Assembly (NCBI RefSeq): GCF_001039355.2
Contig: NW_019775236.1
Span: 6,130 to 70,129 of the forward strand
Direction: 5' to 3'
Source: Lingula anatina
Lineage: Eukaryota > Brachiopoda > Lingulata > Lingulida > Lingulidae
DNA: 64,000 nucleotides
Part shown: positions 1 through 10,754 of the stretch, piece by piece
Layout of the letters: every line of letters begins with the position of its first letter
Numbering within the stretch: position 1 is the first letter of the stretch
Position numbers and translations under genes: made by a program
The notes under the pieces: model-generated
Seen by the model: the letters and a program-made list of their open reading frames with translations, nothing else
What the model was told of the DNA's origin: nothing
Databases searched by the model: none

Positions 1-119
1 AGTTCTTCTGTATGACGGGCGGACTCTGTGTTTCGTGATAGCTGTCATGAAACGTAGGGTCCGGTTAAATGCAGGGTCCGGGGGACCCTGTATATTATAT
101 CCAATTACCATGATACAGA

Positions 120-190
120 GTCCGGGACCCTTAATTTCAGAAACCAGGGGTCCGTAGGACCCCTGGTTTCTGAAATAACGGGTCCCGGAC
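120..190. repeat. Strong inverted repeat (hairpin) based on GGGTCC
   Basis: Two arms of 34 bases (120-153 and 157-190) are separated by a 3-base loop. The inner 20 bases of each arm (134-153 and 157-176) pair perfectly, and the outer 11 bases (120-130 and 180-190) also pair, with only a 3-base mismatch between. A smaller palindrome of the same GGGTCC theme lies at about 73-90. This looks like the centre of a foldback or MITE-like element, but I cannot see target duplications. A structured RNA is possible and unproven. Confidence 0.75.
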
Positions 191-2698
191 TTTCTGTCAT
201 GGGGGACCTTCTGGTACATGACACCGGCTCTAAAGCGTAAATTCTAGCCTGTAGGTGGGTTTTTTTCTCTTTTTTGGAGGGGGGGGGGGGTCCGTTATAC
301 CTCCAGAGATCCAAAAAAAGCGCAAACCGAAATCAAACATGCTTAAGATATGCCTTGCGGTAAGATATCCATTTGCCGAGATGATGTCTCAAAACGGGCC
401 GACATTTCAGCTACCAGCTCACTGCACATGGCACTGTACCGGACACCGCAGTTGCACTGTTCACTGCAAATATGTATACAGTATTTTAAATTACAGATTT
501 TGAAAATAATTTTAAATAATAAATCAGTGTCTTTAAATTGGTAGCTTGCTTTTTTATACAGAAACTACGTGTACCTCATCACATGTACGTCATAGACTTT
601 ATGTTGACGAAAGTACATAACAAAATACATGGTGTTGATGTAAACAGACTGAAAAAGAATCGGAAAAAGATAATGAATTGTGTTAGAGAAGAAGAGATTG
701 TCGCACTCTACACAGCCTGAAAGTCATGACGTGATTGTGATGATTACCGATCTACCAATAACTTTTTTTTAAATAACGTTTATGTACTTTCGATATCATA
801 ACTTCATTAGGCTGAGAGTTGATAAACGACACCCTGGCACACCCACGTCACTCTTTTTCTCGAGAAAAGCAGCAAATCCCTTAATTACCACAAAATCTTT
901 TGCGACTTCCGAATCGTTATTAAAGCTTCGCAATATTATCAAAACTTATCATGAATGCCAAGGTAATTTCACAGTTAGTGCGATGCATTTCCGTTATTCA
1001 ATCACAAATACTGAATTTGAAATGAATAATTGCATTTTGTTAACAGCAGACCCCCTTTTGCCATGTAAAACTTATATACATGACCTTGAAAAGCTGTTTA
1101 CCAGCAGAAAATCGATCTCCTATCCACAAGCAGGGATATCTGCCAATTTATTTACAGCGGGTGAGTGGGTGCATATTCAAAGTCCCGTGAAAACGGTCTT
1201 CACTGTGTCTAGTGGAACGGCACCTTCTGACAATGTCTTGAATTTTTATTTTCAAGTCTTTTGAGTTTTGTTCTTTTTATTTAGATGTACACATTTTCAG
1301 TTACCCCATCATATTAAGAACTTTTTCCGGCCTGTGCAACCCCTTGACAATCCCCGATAAATGTGCTACATGGTCTGCACTGCTTCTTGATGAAACTAGT
1401 ACGCTTTTATCTGAAAAATGTCTCCTTTAATTCTTTTATATCAAAAAAAAAAAAATAATCTCACTTGACATTGACGAAATTTTGTCACCTCTGGCTGTAA
1501 CATGGGCAGTAGGCCTCCGTATGAACAAGAGTTCATATCACACTGAAAACAAATCATCCAGCATAAGCATAATTCACAGAATATTATGAATTACTAAAAG
1601 ACATATGTGACAATTGACTTCAGGAGGTTTAGAGTTACTTTTGATAATCAATACAATGACACATAAACTGTCAAGGTCTCAAACGTGCAATGCACTGGTA
1701 CCTAGTCATTCATCTGCTATCAAAAATATATTGCCTAGATTAGAGCGCAATTTGCATGATGGAGGGGGGAGGGTGCATTCTTGGTAAGTTCTTGTGCACC
1801 ACTACAGATAAACCTATTTAAAGAAAAAAATTCAAGGCAAACAAAGAACGTTTTACTTCAACATAAAATGAAAAATCCTTTGACTTTCAGACAAGTTTTA
1901 TTCATGTCGTTTACAATAAAAGTTAATGCAAACTGGAATACACAATATTTTTACATCAAGTAAATTATCAACTGGCATGTTTTATTGTTAAATTGAGTCC
2001 TCTAAACAAAAACAATATATAAATTTATACAATAAATTCACACAAAACAAACAGTGCTGTCCAACTCCTTAGATCCCCACAGACTGATGTATGGTACATG
2101 AAATAACATGCAGTGGACATTAATGCATGGCGTGCTCATAAAACAGGATTTTCAGGCCAAATATAATTTTCCTCACTTAAAAAATAGGTCTCCTACTCAT
2201 AAATCATTGCTCAACCCTTCCATGCACTTGCATTTGAGGTTTTGTACCTTTCCTAATGAAATAGTTTTGCTATAACCAAATCATAATCCAATCAGACAGT
2301 CAGTTTTTCTGACATGTCAGAAGCAAATATCGTACTCTAATCTGTAGGGGATTATCTGAATTTGGAAAGTGAAGTTGCTTTGCTGGATATTAAGACAATT
2401 TTTTTCAAAGGCATTAAGTGGACCTCTAAATGCACAAATCTTAATGCATAAGATAAACAGTTCATCTAGACTTATGTGAGGAAGTATCAAGACCCTTCTA
2501 CTCCAATTACCATTCACTGTTTGAGCACAATATCATTTTTTTTTTTCACATGTGGGATACATAAATAAAACAATGCAATGCATTGCAGATTCAATGTACA
2601 GTTCATCCTGTTATGTAATGTAGTTCAATTCACATCTACATACTTCTCATAGCTACAGGAGAGCAATTTTATTATTTTCAAACTTGTTTAGTCTATAT
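191..2698. other. No supported gene
   Basis: I see no convincing exon here. A G-run lies near 280-291. A 160-codon plus-strand frame (782-1264) has no motif I recognise. The AT-rich stretch 1880-2698 contains several reversed AATAAA-like signals and would fit the 3' UTR of the doubtful minus-strand gene that follows. Confidence 0.5.
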
Positions 2699-3834
2699 CT
2701 ATCCTACTCTCTTCCACTTGTCTTGAAGCTGGGAAGTAGACTTTGAAGCTGAAGTCACTTCGGGGAAAGGAACCCTGAAAAAGAAACCACGCATTTAAGA
2801 TTAGAAATACTTTATGTCTTTAGAAAAAAAAAAGGTGGAAATTATACTTATATATTATTCTGATATCACTGTTGAAAAACTAAAAGTTCACTCCTGAGAG
2901 AAAAATAAAAAAACAAGTTGAGACAAGGTTCACATACACATCTTAACATACTTTTTTTCTTTGCAAATCTGCATGTCACTATAATTGGGTATATGAAATT
3001 CCTAGGTCAACTGTTTCCCATACTTTTTTTTTTTCAATTTTGCATTTCACAATGATTAAGTATACGAAATCTGTAAGTCAACTACTTTCCAAGTTATTGG
3101 CATTTTTTTTATAAAAATAACTTCAAAGACCTAGAAAACTAGGTCAAGATGAACAATTTGATAACTCATGCAAGCACTTGGTAAAAATGCTTGTGTCCAA
3201 AATAAATTGTTTTATACTTCAAAAACAAGCAGAAATTTTGATAAACAGAACTAGATACTGAAAGGGAATACAGCTAGCTCTCTTTTAAGTCTCGTCAAAG
3301 GAGGCAAGAATATACCCTCAAATAATAGTCATGATTAACATCATTAACTAGCACCATGAATGCAAACCAAATTTTAGAAACCCCAAAGACATCATTAACA
3401 TTACACATCAGAGTGATCAAGGCTAGGGGTAATAGCTGGAAGCTCTCCCAGCAAGCTTTCACAAGTTTTAGTCTTCAGTTCCAATCAGTTTTATTCCTTT
3501 GATATAGACTCAGATTAGTTCATGTCACCAGTCAATTAACTGATAACATCAATAATGTAGTCAATAACATGTACTGTTATAATTATACTACAGAAACAGC
3601 CTGGATGGTGGCCTGCAAAGACTTGCTGTTGGGTTCAAGAATACTAAACTAAAGGCTTATACGTGTTATTATCTTGTGACTTGATCTATAAGGAAAAACA
3701 ACTTTCGTACTTGTTTATGTAACCTTACTTTACCTTTGGCAATTCAGCATGGTGTAAACATATATAAGTAAATAAGTTACACAATCCACCCTATGTTAAC
3801 TTATAATAAAAATACATTTTTAAAAAGTGGCACA

Positions 3835-3875
<41 letters not shown>

Positions 3876-4383
3876 AAATGAGAGGGCTGCTACAATGGTG
3901 GTATTTAACAAGACGGCCTCCAAACTGTTACACAATTTGCATCACAAGCGAATGCTTTACCTGGTAAGTTTAAAAAATACCATTTTTTGGCAAGGAGGCA
4001 ATTTAGATGAACTGCTGGCTGGAGAGTCTTAGAGGCTTTGAAGATCAGCTTTCCCCTGGGACCTTCCTTTCAAAGAGCTGTCCACTTTCAGTTCACTTTT
4101 TGTAGGAGATGCAGTGAGCAACTGATAGAGAAGACTGTCTTCTGGCTTGATATTTCTATATTTTGCACATGCACAGTCTACTGCATAGAAAACCTTGATT
4201 CTATTGAAAATATTGCAGCTACACACTAGACATCCAATTGGCTGGACCACTGGAAATCTGCCATGCAGATTCGAAGTTTGAGAAGAGAGTCCAACATGTT
4301 CACCAGAAGTCCCTGTCAAAATCATTTCTCCTTCACAAATTATCACTGGATTAAAACTGTCATATAAAACTTCTTTCATAGAC
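2699..4383 (-). CDS. Doubtful unknown gene, last two exons, one in-frame stop
   Basis: Unrecognised. On the minus strand an acceptor (cag, 4384-4386) is followed by an exon at 4383-3961 that ends at a GTAAAG donor. A second acceptor leads to a short terminal exon, 2774-2699, ending LQDKWKRVG then stop. The reading phase (2) carries correctly across the intron, and the polypyrimidine tract before the terminal exon is good. The first exon holds a 116-codon open stretch with a cysteine-rich middle (CLVCSC, DCACAKY). The problem is a TAA at 4031-4029, 22 codons before the donor. It may be a pseudogene, a base error, two unrelated exons, or chance. Another frame through the terminal exon is also open, so the C-terminus is uncertain. 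I see no domain and no upstream exon. Confidence 0.3.
3838..3873. repeat. (TG)n microsatellite
   Basis: Uninterrupted TG dinucleotides. If the minus-strand gene is real, this lies in its intron. Confidence 0.95.
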
Positions 4384-5927
4384 CTGCCTTAAAATTCCAT
4401 ACATGGGTCATTTGTAAGTATCTTCACTTAGACCAAATATTTACAGTCTGTATTTCTCCCTCTGTGCACACACAGTATGTCCTTATTATTACCTACACTC
4501 TCACTGACACTGATCAATTTATGGGACTAACAGCTTATAAAGAAGTTATGTGAGAAAACAGGGTGATTTACGAAAGGTAATGTTGGCCTTCACCCTCATG
4601 CTGAATACTTAATTTAGAGGTCAAGGCTTTGAAAACTGTTTCATAATGAATTATCACATCAGCATGACTCACTTTGAAAGCTAAAAGTATATACAAAAAC
4701 AGTGTCTATTCCCACAACATTAAAGAGGGAATAATGCCAACCAATAGCATGAAAGTAAGTCTTTTAACAAAAGTGACTTCATACTGAGAAATGACGTTTG
4801 TGTAAGTGACCTCCGCATTCAAGCAAATGACAGAGGATCTATTAGATAACAGTTAGTTGAAAGAAATCCTTCAAATGAAATGTGTGAAGTTATTCATCTT
4901 GGACTAAAGGCACTATTACTACCCATTACTCATATCTTGGTGCCTCGCCAGATATAATCTCTGAGTCTAAAAAACACATTTAATGAGTGATTAAAGATGA
5001 TCCGTTCTCACTTGAAGGCTATCCTTCAGAAATCCAATCAAATGTGAATGAAAAGGCTAAGATTAATTAGACTTTGACTTTCACTTTACTTGCACTGACA
5101 AGTAAAATGTGCACTGGAGAAAACAGCAGAGAAATGTATTGACTTACCTAGGAGTGTTTTGTTATTTAAGAAACGTGATCAAAACATGCCCTGACAAATG
5201 TATTTTTCTTATGTGGCTTACATAAACAAGGTGTCTAGGTCAGTCAGTTTACTGTTATATGAGTGCACTTGCAGTTGTTTTTATGATGCCTATAATTAAT
5301 GAAAATATAAAACATAAGTAATGATTTTAAAATCATAACCCCATATAAATGTCTCTTTTTTGTATCACATTACCAAACTCCACCACTACTGATAAATAAT
5401 TGCATAATTCACCCTGTTGTTTATTATTATTATTTTTTTTTTTTAGAAATATTGAAGATTACAAGACATTTGATCAAAAAATTTTAACCATTAAAATTTA
5501 TGAATAAATTTCAGCTTGATGCAGTGTGCCGGTGTACAAATATGTATTGTATCTACTATCTAATAAAATAGATTTAGTAGATTTATTAATATTTTATCAC
5601 CCACAGATGTGGGTGTGCGCATGTTTGTGTGCATGTCTGTGTATGCACACCAGTGTGAAATGTAACCCCAGAGTATAAAGTGATGCCAATCAAAAATCAT
5701 TGTTTTCAATAAAGTGAAAGGATGTTATGTGATTAATTTTTTCTCCATCTGTCATGACTTGCCTCCAAAATTTAATCTTTTTATAAAAGAAATCATCAAA
5801 TGCATTTACAGCTGAAACCCGAATACATCCTTATGAAATCATCAATTTACTACAAAGACCTTGAAAGAAATAGTTCTTGTCACAAAAACTCGTAATAAAT
5901 ATAACTGATGCCAATGACTATTCTATA
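4384..5927. other. No supported gene
   Basis: AT-rich sequence without a convincing exon on either strand. A GTG/TGT-rich tract lies at about 5605-5645. I see nothing else. Confidence 0.5.
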
Positions 5928-6663
5928 ACTAGAGGATCAGAGCGGCAATAGCGCTACCAGGTGTTGTACCACCAGCAAGATTAACCTAAATTAAGTGAAA
6001 TGGTAGTATATGGATGTAAACCAGACAGTTTTGGAGATATTAGGGCTGGGAATTTACAAAGTACAGTTCATGGTGAAAAGAAGATCAAATGTGAAATTCA
6101 AGGTCACAGTGAGATTGCCAGTATAGGATTTGCTTTTCACCTTCAATAGTAACTATGGGTGTATCTCTGCCAGTTATGGAGATATAAGAGTCACAAAATT
6201 TGCAAAGGACAGCTCATGGTGAAATTCAAGATCACAGTAAACTTACCAATATATGACTTCCTATCCACGTTGAATAGTAACTATGGGTGCTTCTCTGATA
6301 GTTTTGGAATTATTTAACATTTTATTTCACCTTTGAGCATGCTGATGTCGTACTTTTTGAAATAGCGCAACCCCTAAACTGTAAGGAAAACATGAGTACA
6401 AACACCGATAATGATGCACTTGACAAGACCTACAAAAAGTAACAAACAAGAGGTCTGTAGCTTTTAAAGTTTCAGAATAAGAGAGAATTTTCAGTTTCAT
6501 CACTTAGGCCAATGCACCCACAAAGCCCTAAATCTAGGGGGTTCAAGTTGAGATTATACATGACGTTATTTCAAGAGATGAGGACACAGGCCCTTGTAGT
6601 ATAAGGGGAGAGGCAGAGCTGGCAGACAAGATGGGTTGGGACAAAATCCATGTGTACCACACA
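5928..6663 (+). repeat. Dispersed repeat, short copy (pair with 39668-41105)
   Basis: Several blocks recur in the same order and orientation at 39668-41105: a GAGGATCAGAG start with GTACCACCAGC nearby, an AGTTCATGG block followed by AGTAACTATGGG, an AATAGCGCAAC-type block, an AACAAGAGGT block, and an end block reading GTTGAGATTA, ACAGGC, CTTGTAGT, TGTGTACC. The copies are clearly diverged, and this one is about half as long. I see no coding frame or terminal repeats, so the class is unknown. A minus-strand open frame at 6543-6764 lies inside it and is not a gene. Confidence 0.75.
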
Positions 6664-8015
6664 ATTAATCCCATCATTGAACTATCTGTAATTAGTTTGG
6701 ACAAAGTTAATTGATATTGTTTTAAACAATTTTCTTTATTTGTCATGCATTGCCCATGTATCAATTTTAATTCATATTCTTAAGGAAAATCAGATCAATT
6801 TACAGCTGAAACCTGAGTACATCCTTTCCAAGATGTTACGAAATGATCAATAAACAAAGAAGACCTTAACAGAACCACAAATAAAAGATAAAAAATCAAT
6901 AACTAATAGCAGCCAATGACTGTTTTTAGAAGTAATCCCTTCATTACACCATTTGGAATAAATAATATTCAGTATTACCAACAACATGCAAATAAATGTT
7001 TATTTATACTATATGTGGGAATCAGTGCATATGCATACATTAACCTTTTGGATTGAAGATCAAGGCTCTCTAGCAGCACCATAGACCTGCATGACTTAAG
7101 TACAAATCCATGAAACATTTATGCCAAAAATAACCCATGATAGACATTCTACGGTTAAGTATTGAAATAATTTCATTAAAAATGAAAAAAATACCCCTTT
7201 TAAAATCTACTGAGATGTAAATGGAAACATAGAGGTGGTTATAAACAGGATGATCTGAAAACATATGCAGCTAGACAAGAGATGCTCAGTGTTATTGTGT
7301 AATTATAATCTGTTTAAGGCTCATATTGCTAATGGAAGGTAATGAATACCAATGTGTAGTGGAGACAATAAATCACCATGAAAGCTTCCTTGTGCACATA
7401 ACAAAATGAAACCACCCACGTCTGTCTTTACCACTTAATTAACTTCATTTTTATGTGCTTACATGTACTCCTCAATGTTCTACAGGTGTGTTAATATGCC
7501 AACTGGATAGTGATCAGATACCTTAATTACGTATGAAGCTTTAACATACTACTCTTTGCTTTGAGCACCGACCAATTCACAACTCATTTTAGCAGACATA
7601 GCTTTGAAGGAAAAACAAAAACATCTCAGTTTCTATTCTTGCCACACTGCGCACATGATAAATACTGTGAAACAAATACGCCGTGAAATGTAAAAATATG
7701 GAGGTTTAGCCTCAAGAGTTCCAGAGAAAGAAGACCTACAGGTATCCTGATGTTTGGAGACAATCAGGAAAAAAGGACAAAAAAATCTGTTATTTTTTTG
7801 GCTGCAAGTTATCAGAAGAACAGAAATGACAAACATTAAGGATTCCCAATGCTACTATAGATTAAAACTATAATTAACACCAGGGTTTGACCTTTGTAGA
7901 CTCCTTGCATAAGCTCTCTTTCTCAGAAATGTCATTACAGTACACTTAGGTAACTGTCCTCATAACCTTCACTACAGTTTCCCAGTCAGCAACACTATAT
8001 TACAAAATTANTTTT
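6664..8015. other. No supported gene
   Basis: AT-rich sequence with only short chance frames. A single ambiguous base lies at 8011. The missing N-terminal exon of the downstream dioxygenase gene could lie in this stretch, but I could not identify it. Confidence 0.45.
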
Positions 8016-8045
8016 TATGTACAGACACATATGTGTCTGTACATA
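8016..8045. repeat. Perfect 30-bp palindrome
   Basis: TATGTACAGACACAT is followed directly by its own reverse complement with no loop. It lies next to an ambiguous base (8011) and immediately before a GTC-rich tract and a repeat block, so it may mark the edge of a mobile element or be a cloning or assembly junction. Confidence 0.9.
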
Positions 8046-8590
8046 TAGCTATCATCTGCGTCTGTCGTCGTCGCCGTCGTCGCCGTCGTCGTCGCCGTGC
8101 ACTTTTACCGATAACACGATAAGTGGAAAACCGTTTTTTCTATTGTCTTGAAATTTACAGAACTGATGAATATTTATAATCTGCAGGTCAAGTTCGAAAA
8201 TCAGCATGATCGGGCCATTCTTAGGGAAGTTATGCTGTTTTTTCACTTTTTCAGCATTTATGCAACACCGTTAACACAATAAGTGAAAAAACGTTTTACC
8301 TTTTGGCTTGAAACTTACAGAACTGATGAAAATTTATAATACGCGAGTCGAGTTCAAAAATCAGCATGATCGGGCCATTTTTAGGGAAGTTATGCTGTTT
8401 TTTCACTTTTTTCAGCATATATGCAACCCTAATAACACAAAATAAGAAAAACAGATGGGCCAATTGTCATTATACCCACAGTACTGGTCAATCTTACTAA
8501 AATGCAGGTTGAGTTTGGAAATCAGCATAATGGGGCCATTGTTTTAGAAGTTATGCGTTTTTTTCACATTTTCTCAGATTAAATTCTTAG
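8046..8590. repeat. GTC-rich tract plus three ~158-bp tandem units
   Basis: A CGTCGTCGCC tract (about 8056-8098) precedes three diverging units at about 8097-8268, 8269-8428 and 8429-8590. Each contains an AACAC(G/A)ATAAG-like start, an ATCAGCAT(G/A)ATCGGGCCATT-like core and a GAAGTTATG(C) plus poly-T end. Units one and two are very similar and the third is clearly decayed. No protein is encoded: the aspartate-rich minus-strand frame here is simply the GTC tract. Confidence 0.8.
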
Positions 8591-8970
8591 GCATGTTAAC
8601 AGTCTCATTTTTGAACTAATAAGATACATAAAAGTGTTTGTTTGACATTTCCTGCATCTTTATAATATTGTTAGTTGATTATGTAAAAATGATGGTATAC
8701 CTTGTTATTGTGTATTGTGTAATAAAGTGTCAAAATTGGAAAAAAACTCATATCATTGCAGTTTGTCAGATTCAATCATCTACTATGTTCAGAATCTCAG
8801 AATAAAGGAAATTGGACATTTTACACTGTTCTATTGATATTTTTCCCATCTCATCAATTTTCTTAGTTGAACATACAAAAATGGCAGTAAACTGTTTATT
8901 TTGTTTTATTTTAAAAAGTGTTTAAAATTGAAATAAACCCATTGCAGAACAGTGCTGTCTTGTTTACATT

Positions 8971-10350
8971 TTGGCATTTTCAAGGTGTGACTTTGAAGTT
9001 CCATGGGCCTGAAGACCTTTGCTAGTCACATTTTCTGAATATCCATGATAATAATATTTCATTATTAAAAATTGATGGTCATTATGCTGTTAAACATTAT
9101 GTAATATTGCATCAAAATTTGAAGGAACCCCTATTTTGGGCACTGCTCCCAAGATGACCATTTAAGGAAAATGATGTCTTTTACTGTTCTCAAACTTACA
9201 GGAAAGAAACATGGGACTAAAATACAGCTTCAGTAGGCAATGCAGTCTGTTTGGTAATTTTTTTCTGGCAATCTTACAGTTTTTTTGTGAAAATTTAATT
9301 TTTCACATATTGGCATTTTCAAGGTGTGACTTTGAAGTTCCATGGGCCTGAAGACCTTGCTAGTCACATTTTCTGAATGTCCATGTTACTAATATTTTAT
9401 TATTAAAAATTGATGGTCGTTATGCTGTTGAACATTATGTAATGTTGCACCAAAATTTGAAGGAACCCCTATTTGGGCACTGCTCCCAAGATGACCATTT
9501 ATGTAAAAATCATGTCACTTACTGTTCTCAAACTTTCAGGAAAGAAACATGGGACTAAAATACAGCTTTAGTAGGCAATGCAGTCTGTTTGGTAATTTTT
9601 TCTGGCAATGAAACAGTTTTTTTGTGAAAATTTAATTTTTCACATTTTGGCATTTTCAAGGTGTGACTTAGAACCTCCACGGGCTTGAAGGCCCAAGCTA
9701 GTCACATTTTCCGAAAATCCATGATACATTTATTTTATTATTAAAAATTGATGGTCATTATGCTGTTAAGCATTATGTAATGTTGTATCAAAATAGAAGA
9801 AAACACAATTTTTGGTGCTGCTGCCATGATGACCATTATGGGAAAACCCTGTTACTTATCACTGTCAAACTTTCAAAAGAGAAACACAGGACTAAAATGC
9901 AGCCAGAGTTGGAAAAGCAGTCTAATTAGCTTCTTTTTCTTTTTCTGGAAGTTATACATTTTAGTGAAATATTCATTGTTATTGTTTTGGCATATTCATT
10001 GTGGGATTTGGAGCTCCCATGAACATGAAGCCGAATGGTAATCAAATTTTCTACATGTCCATCTATTTATAGTCAATAATCAAAAATTGGTGATAATTAT
10101 TCTGTTATTTATTATGTAATGTAACATCAAAATTGACAAAAATCTTTTTGCACTGCTACTACAAACATTATGAAAAGAAAACTGTGTTACTTATTATTAT
10201 TTTTAACTTACAAGTATGAGTTTTAGGATTGGCATGCAGTTCAAATTAGAAAGCCAACTCTATTGGGTTATCATTTATTATTGAATTTATGCAATTTTTC
10301 TCATTCTGCCATTTTGAAAGTGTGAACTTGAACTCCCATGGGCCTGAAGC
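8971..10350. repeat. ~338-bp tandem array, about five copies
   Basis: A block reading TTGGCATTTTCAAGGTGTGA, then a CCATGGGCCTGAAG phrase, recurs at 8971, 9310, 9647, 9987 (degraded) and about 10305 (degraded), giving a period of about 338 bp. Each unit also holds an ATTATTAAAAATTGATGGT block, an ATTATGTAAT block and, in the first copies, CTGCTCCCAAGATGACC. The first two or three copies are nearly identical and the later ones are worn. More worn copies may extend upstream to about 8640. I find no open frame running through the units. Confidence 0.85.
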
Positions 10351-10754
10351 CTTATGCTTGTTACACATTTTACTTACATCGGTATTACCTGTTGAGCATA
10401 ATTAAAATTTGACATTGAATTTGCAGTTTAGCATAATGTACTTGTGCACCAGAATTGACAGTAGCCTATTTTGTGAATTGTTATTTTCTGCTCTTTGTCT
10501 GTACATTTGACAGCTTTGCTGCCTTGTTAATTTTACTGCTACCACTCAGTAGGATATTCTAATTTTAAAGATTATGACTTATAATTACAGTATCTTTAAA
10601 ATTTACAATTTCCCCCATGAAAAAGATCAAGTAATTATTGTAGTTGGTTTCCACCAACCTGAAACTCAGGGTTGTTAAACAGCTACCAGTGCTTTGATCT
10701 CCAAATGTTTCTGAAGGAAATGGTCTAGATTAAGATTCCACGTTATCAATTTAG
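10351..10754. other. Sequence just upstream of the first recognised dioxygenase exon
   Basis: No exon can be recognised. The gene must have at least one more 5' coding exon, but none is visible in this stretch. Confidence 0.5.

Noticed and set aside
782-1264. 160-codon plus-strand open frame
   Set aside because: Longer than most chance frames, but no recognisable motif, no good start context or splice signals, and T-rich flanks. Not enough to call a gene.
6543-6764. 73-codon minus-strand frame
   Set aside because: Lies largely inside the dispersed repeat, and the other copy does not keep the frame.
8052-8246. Minus-strand frame with an aspartate-rich end
   Set aside because: The acidic run is only the GTC tract read in reverse.
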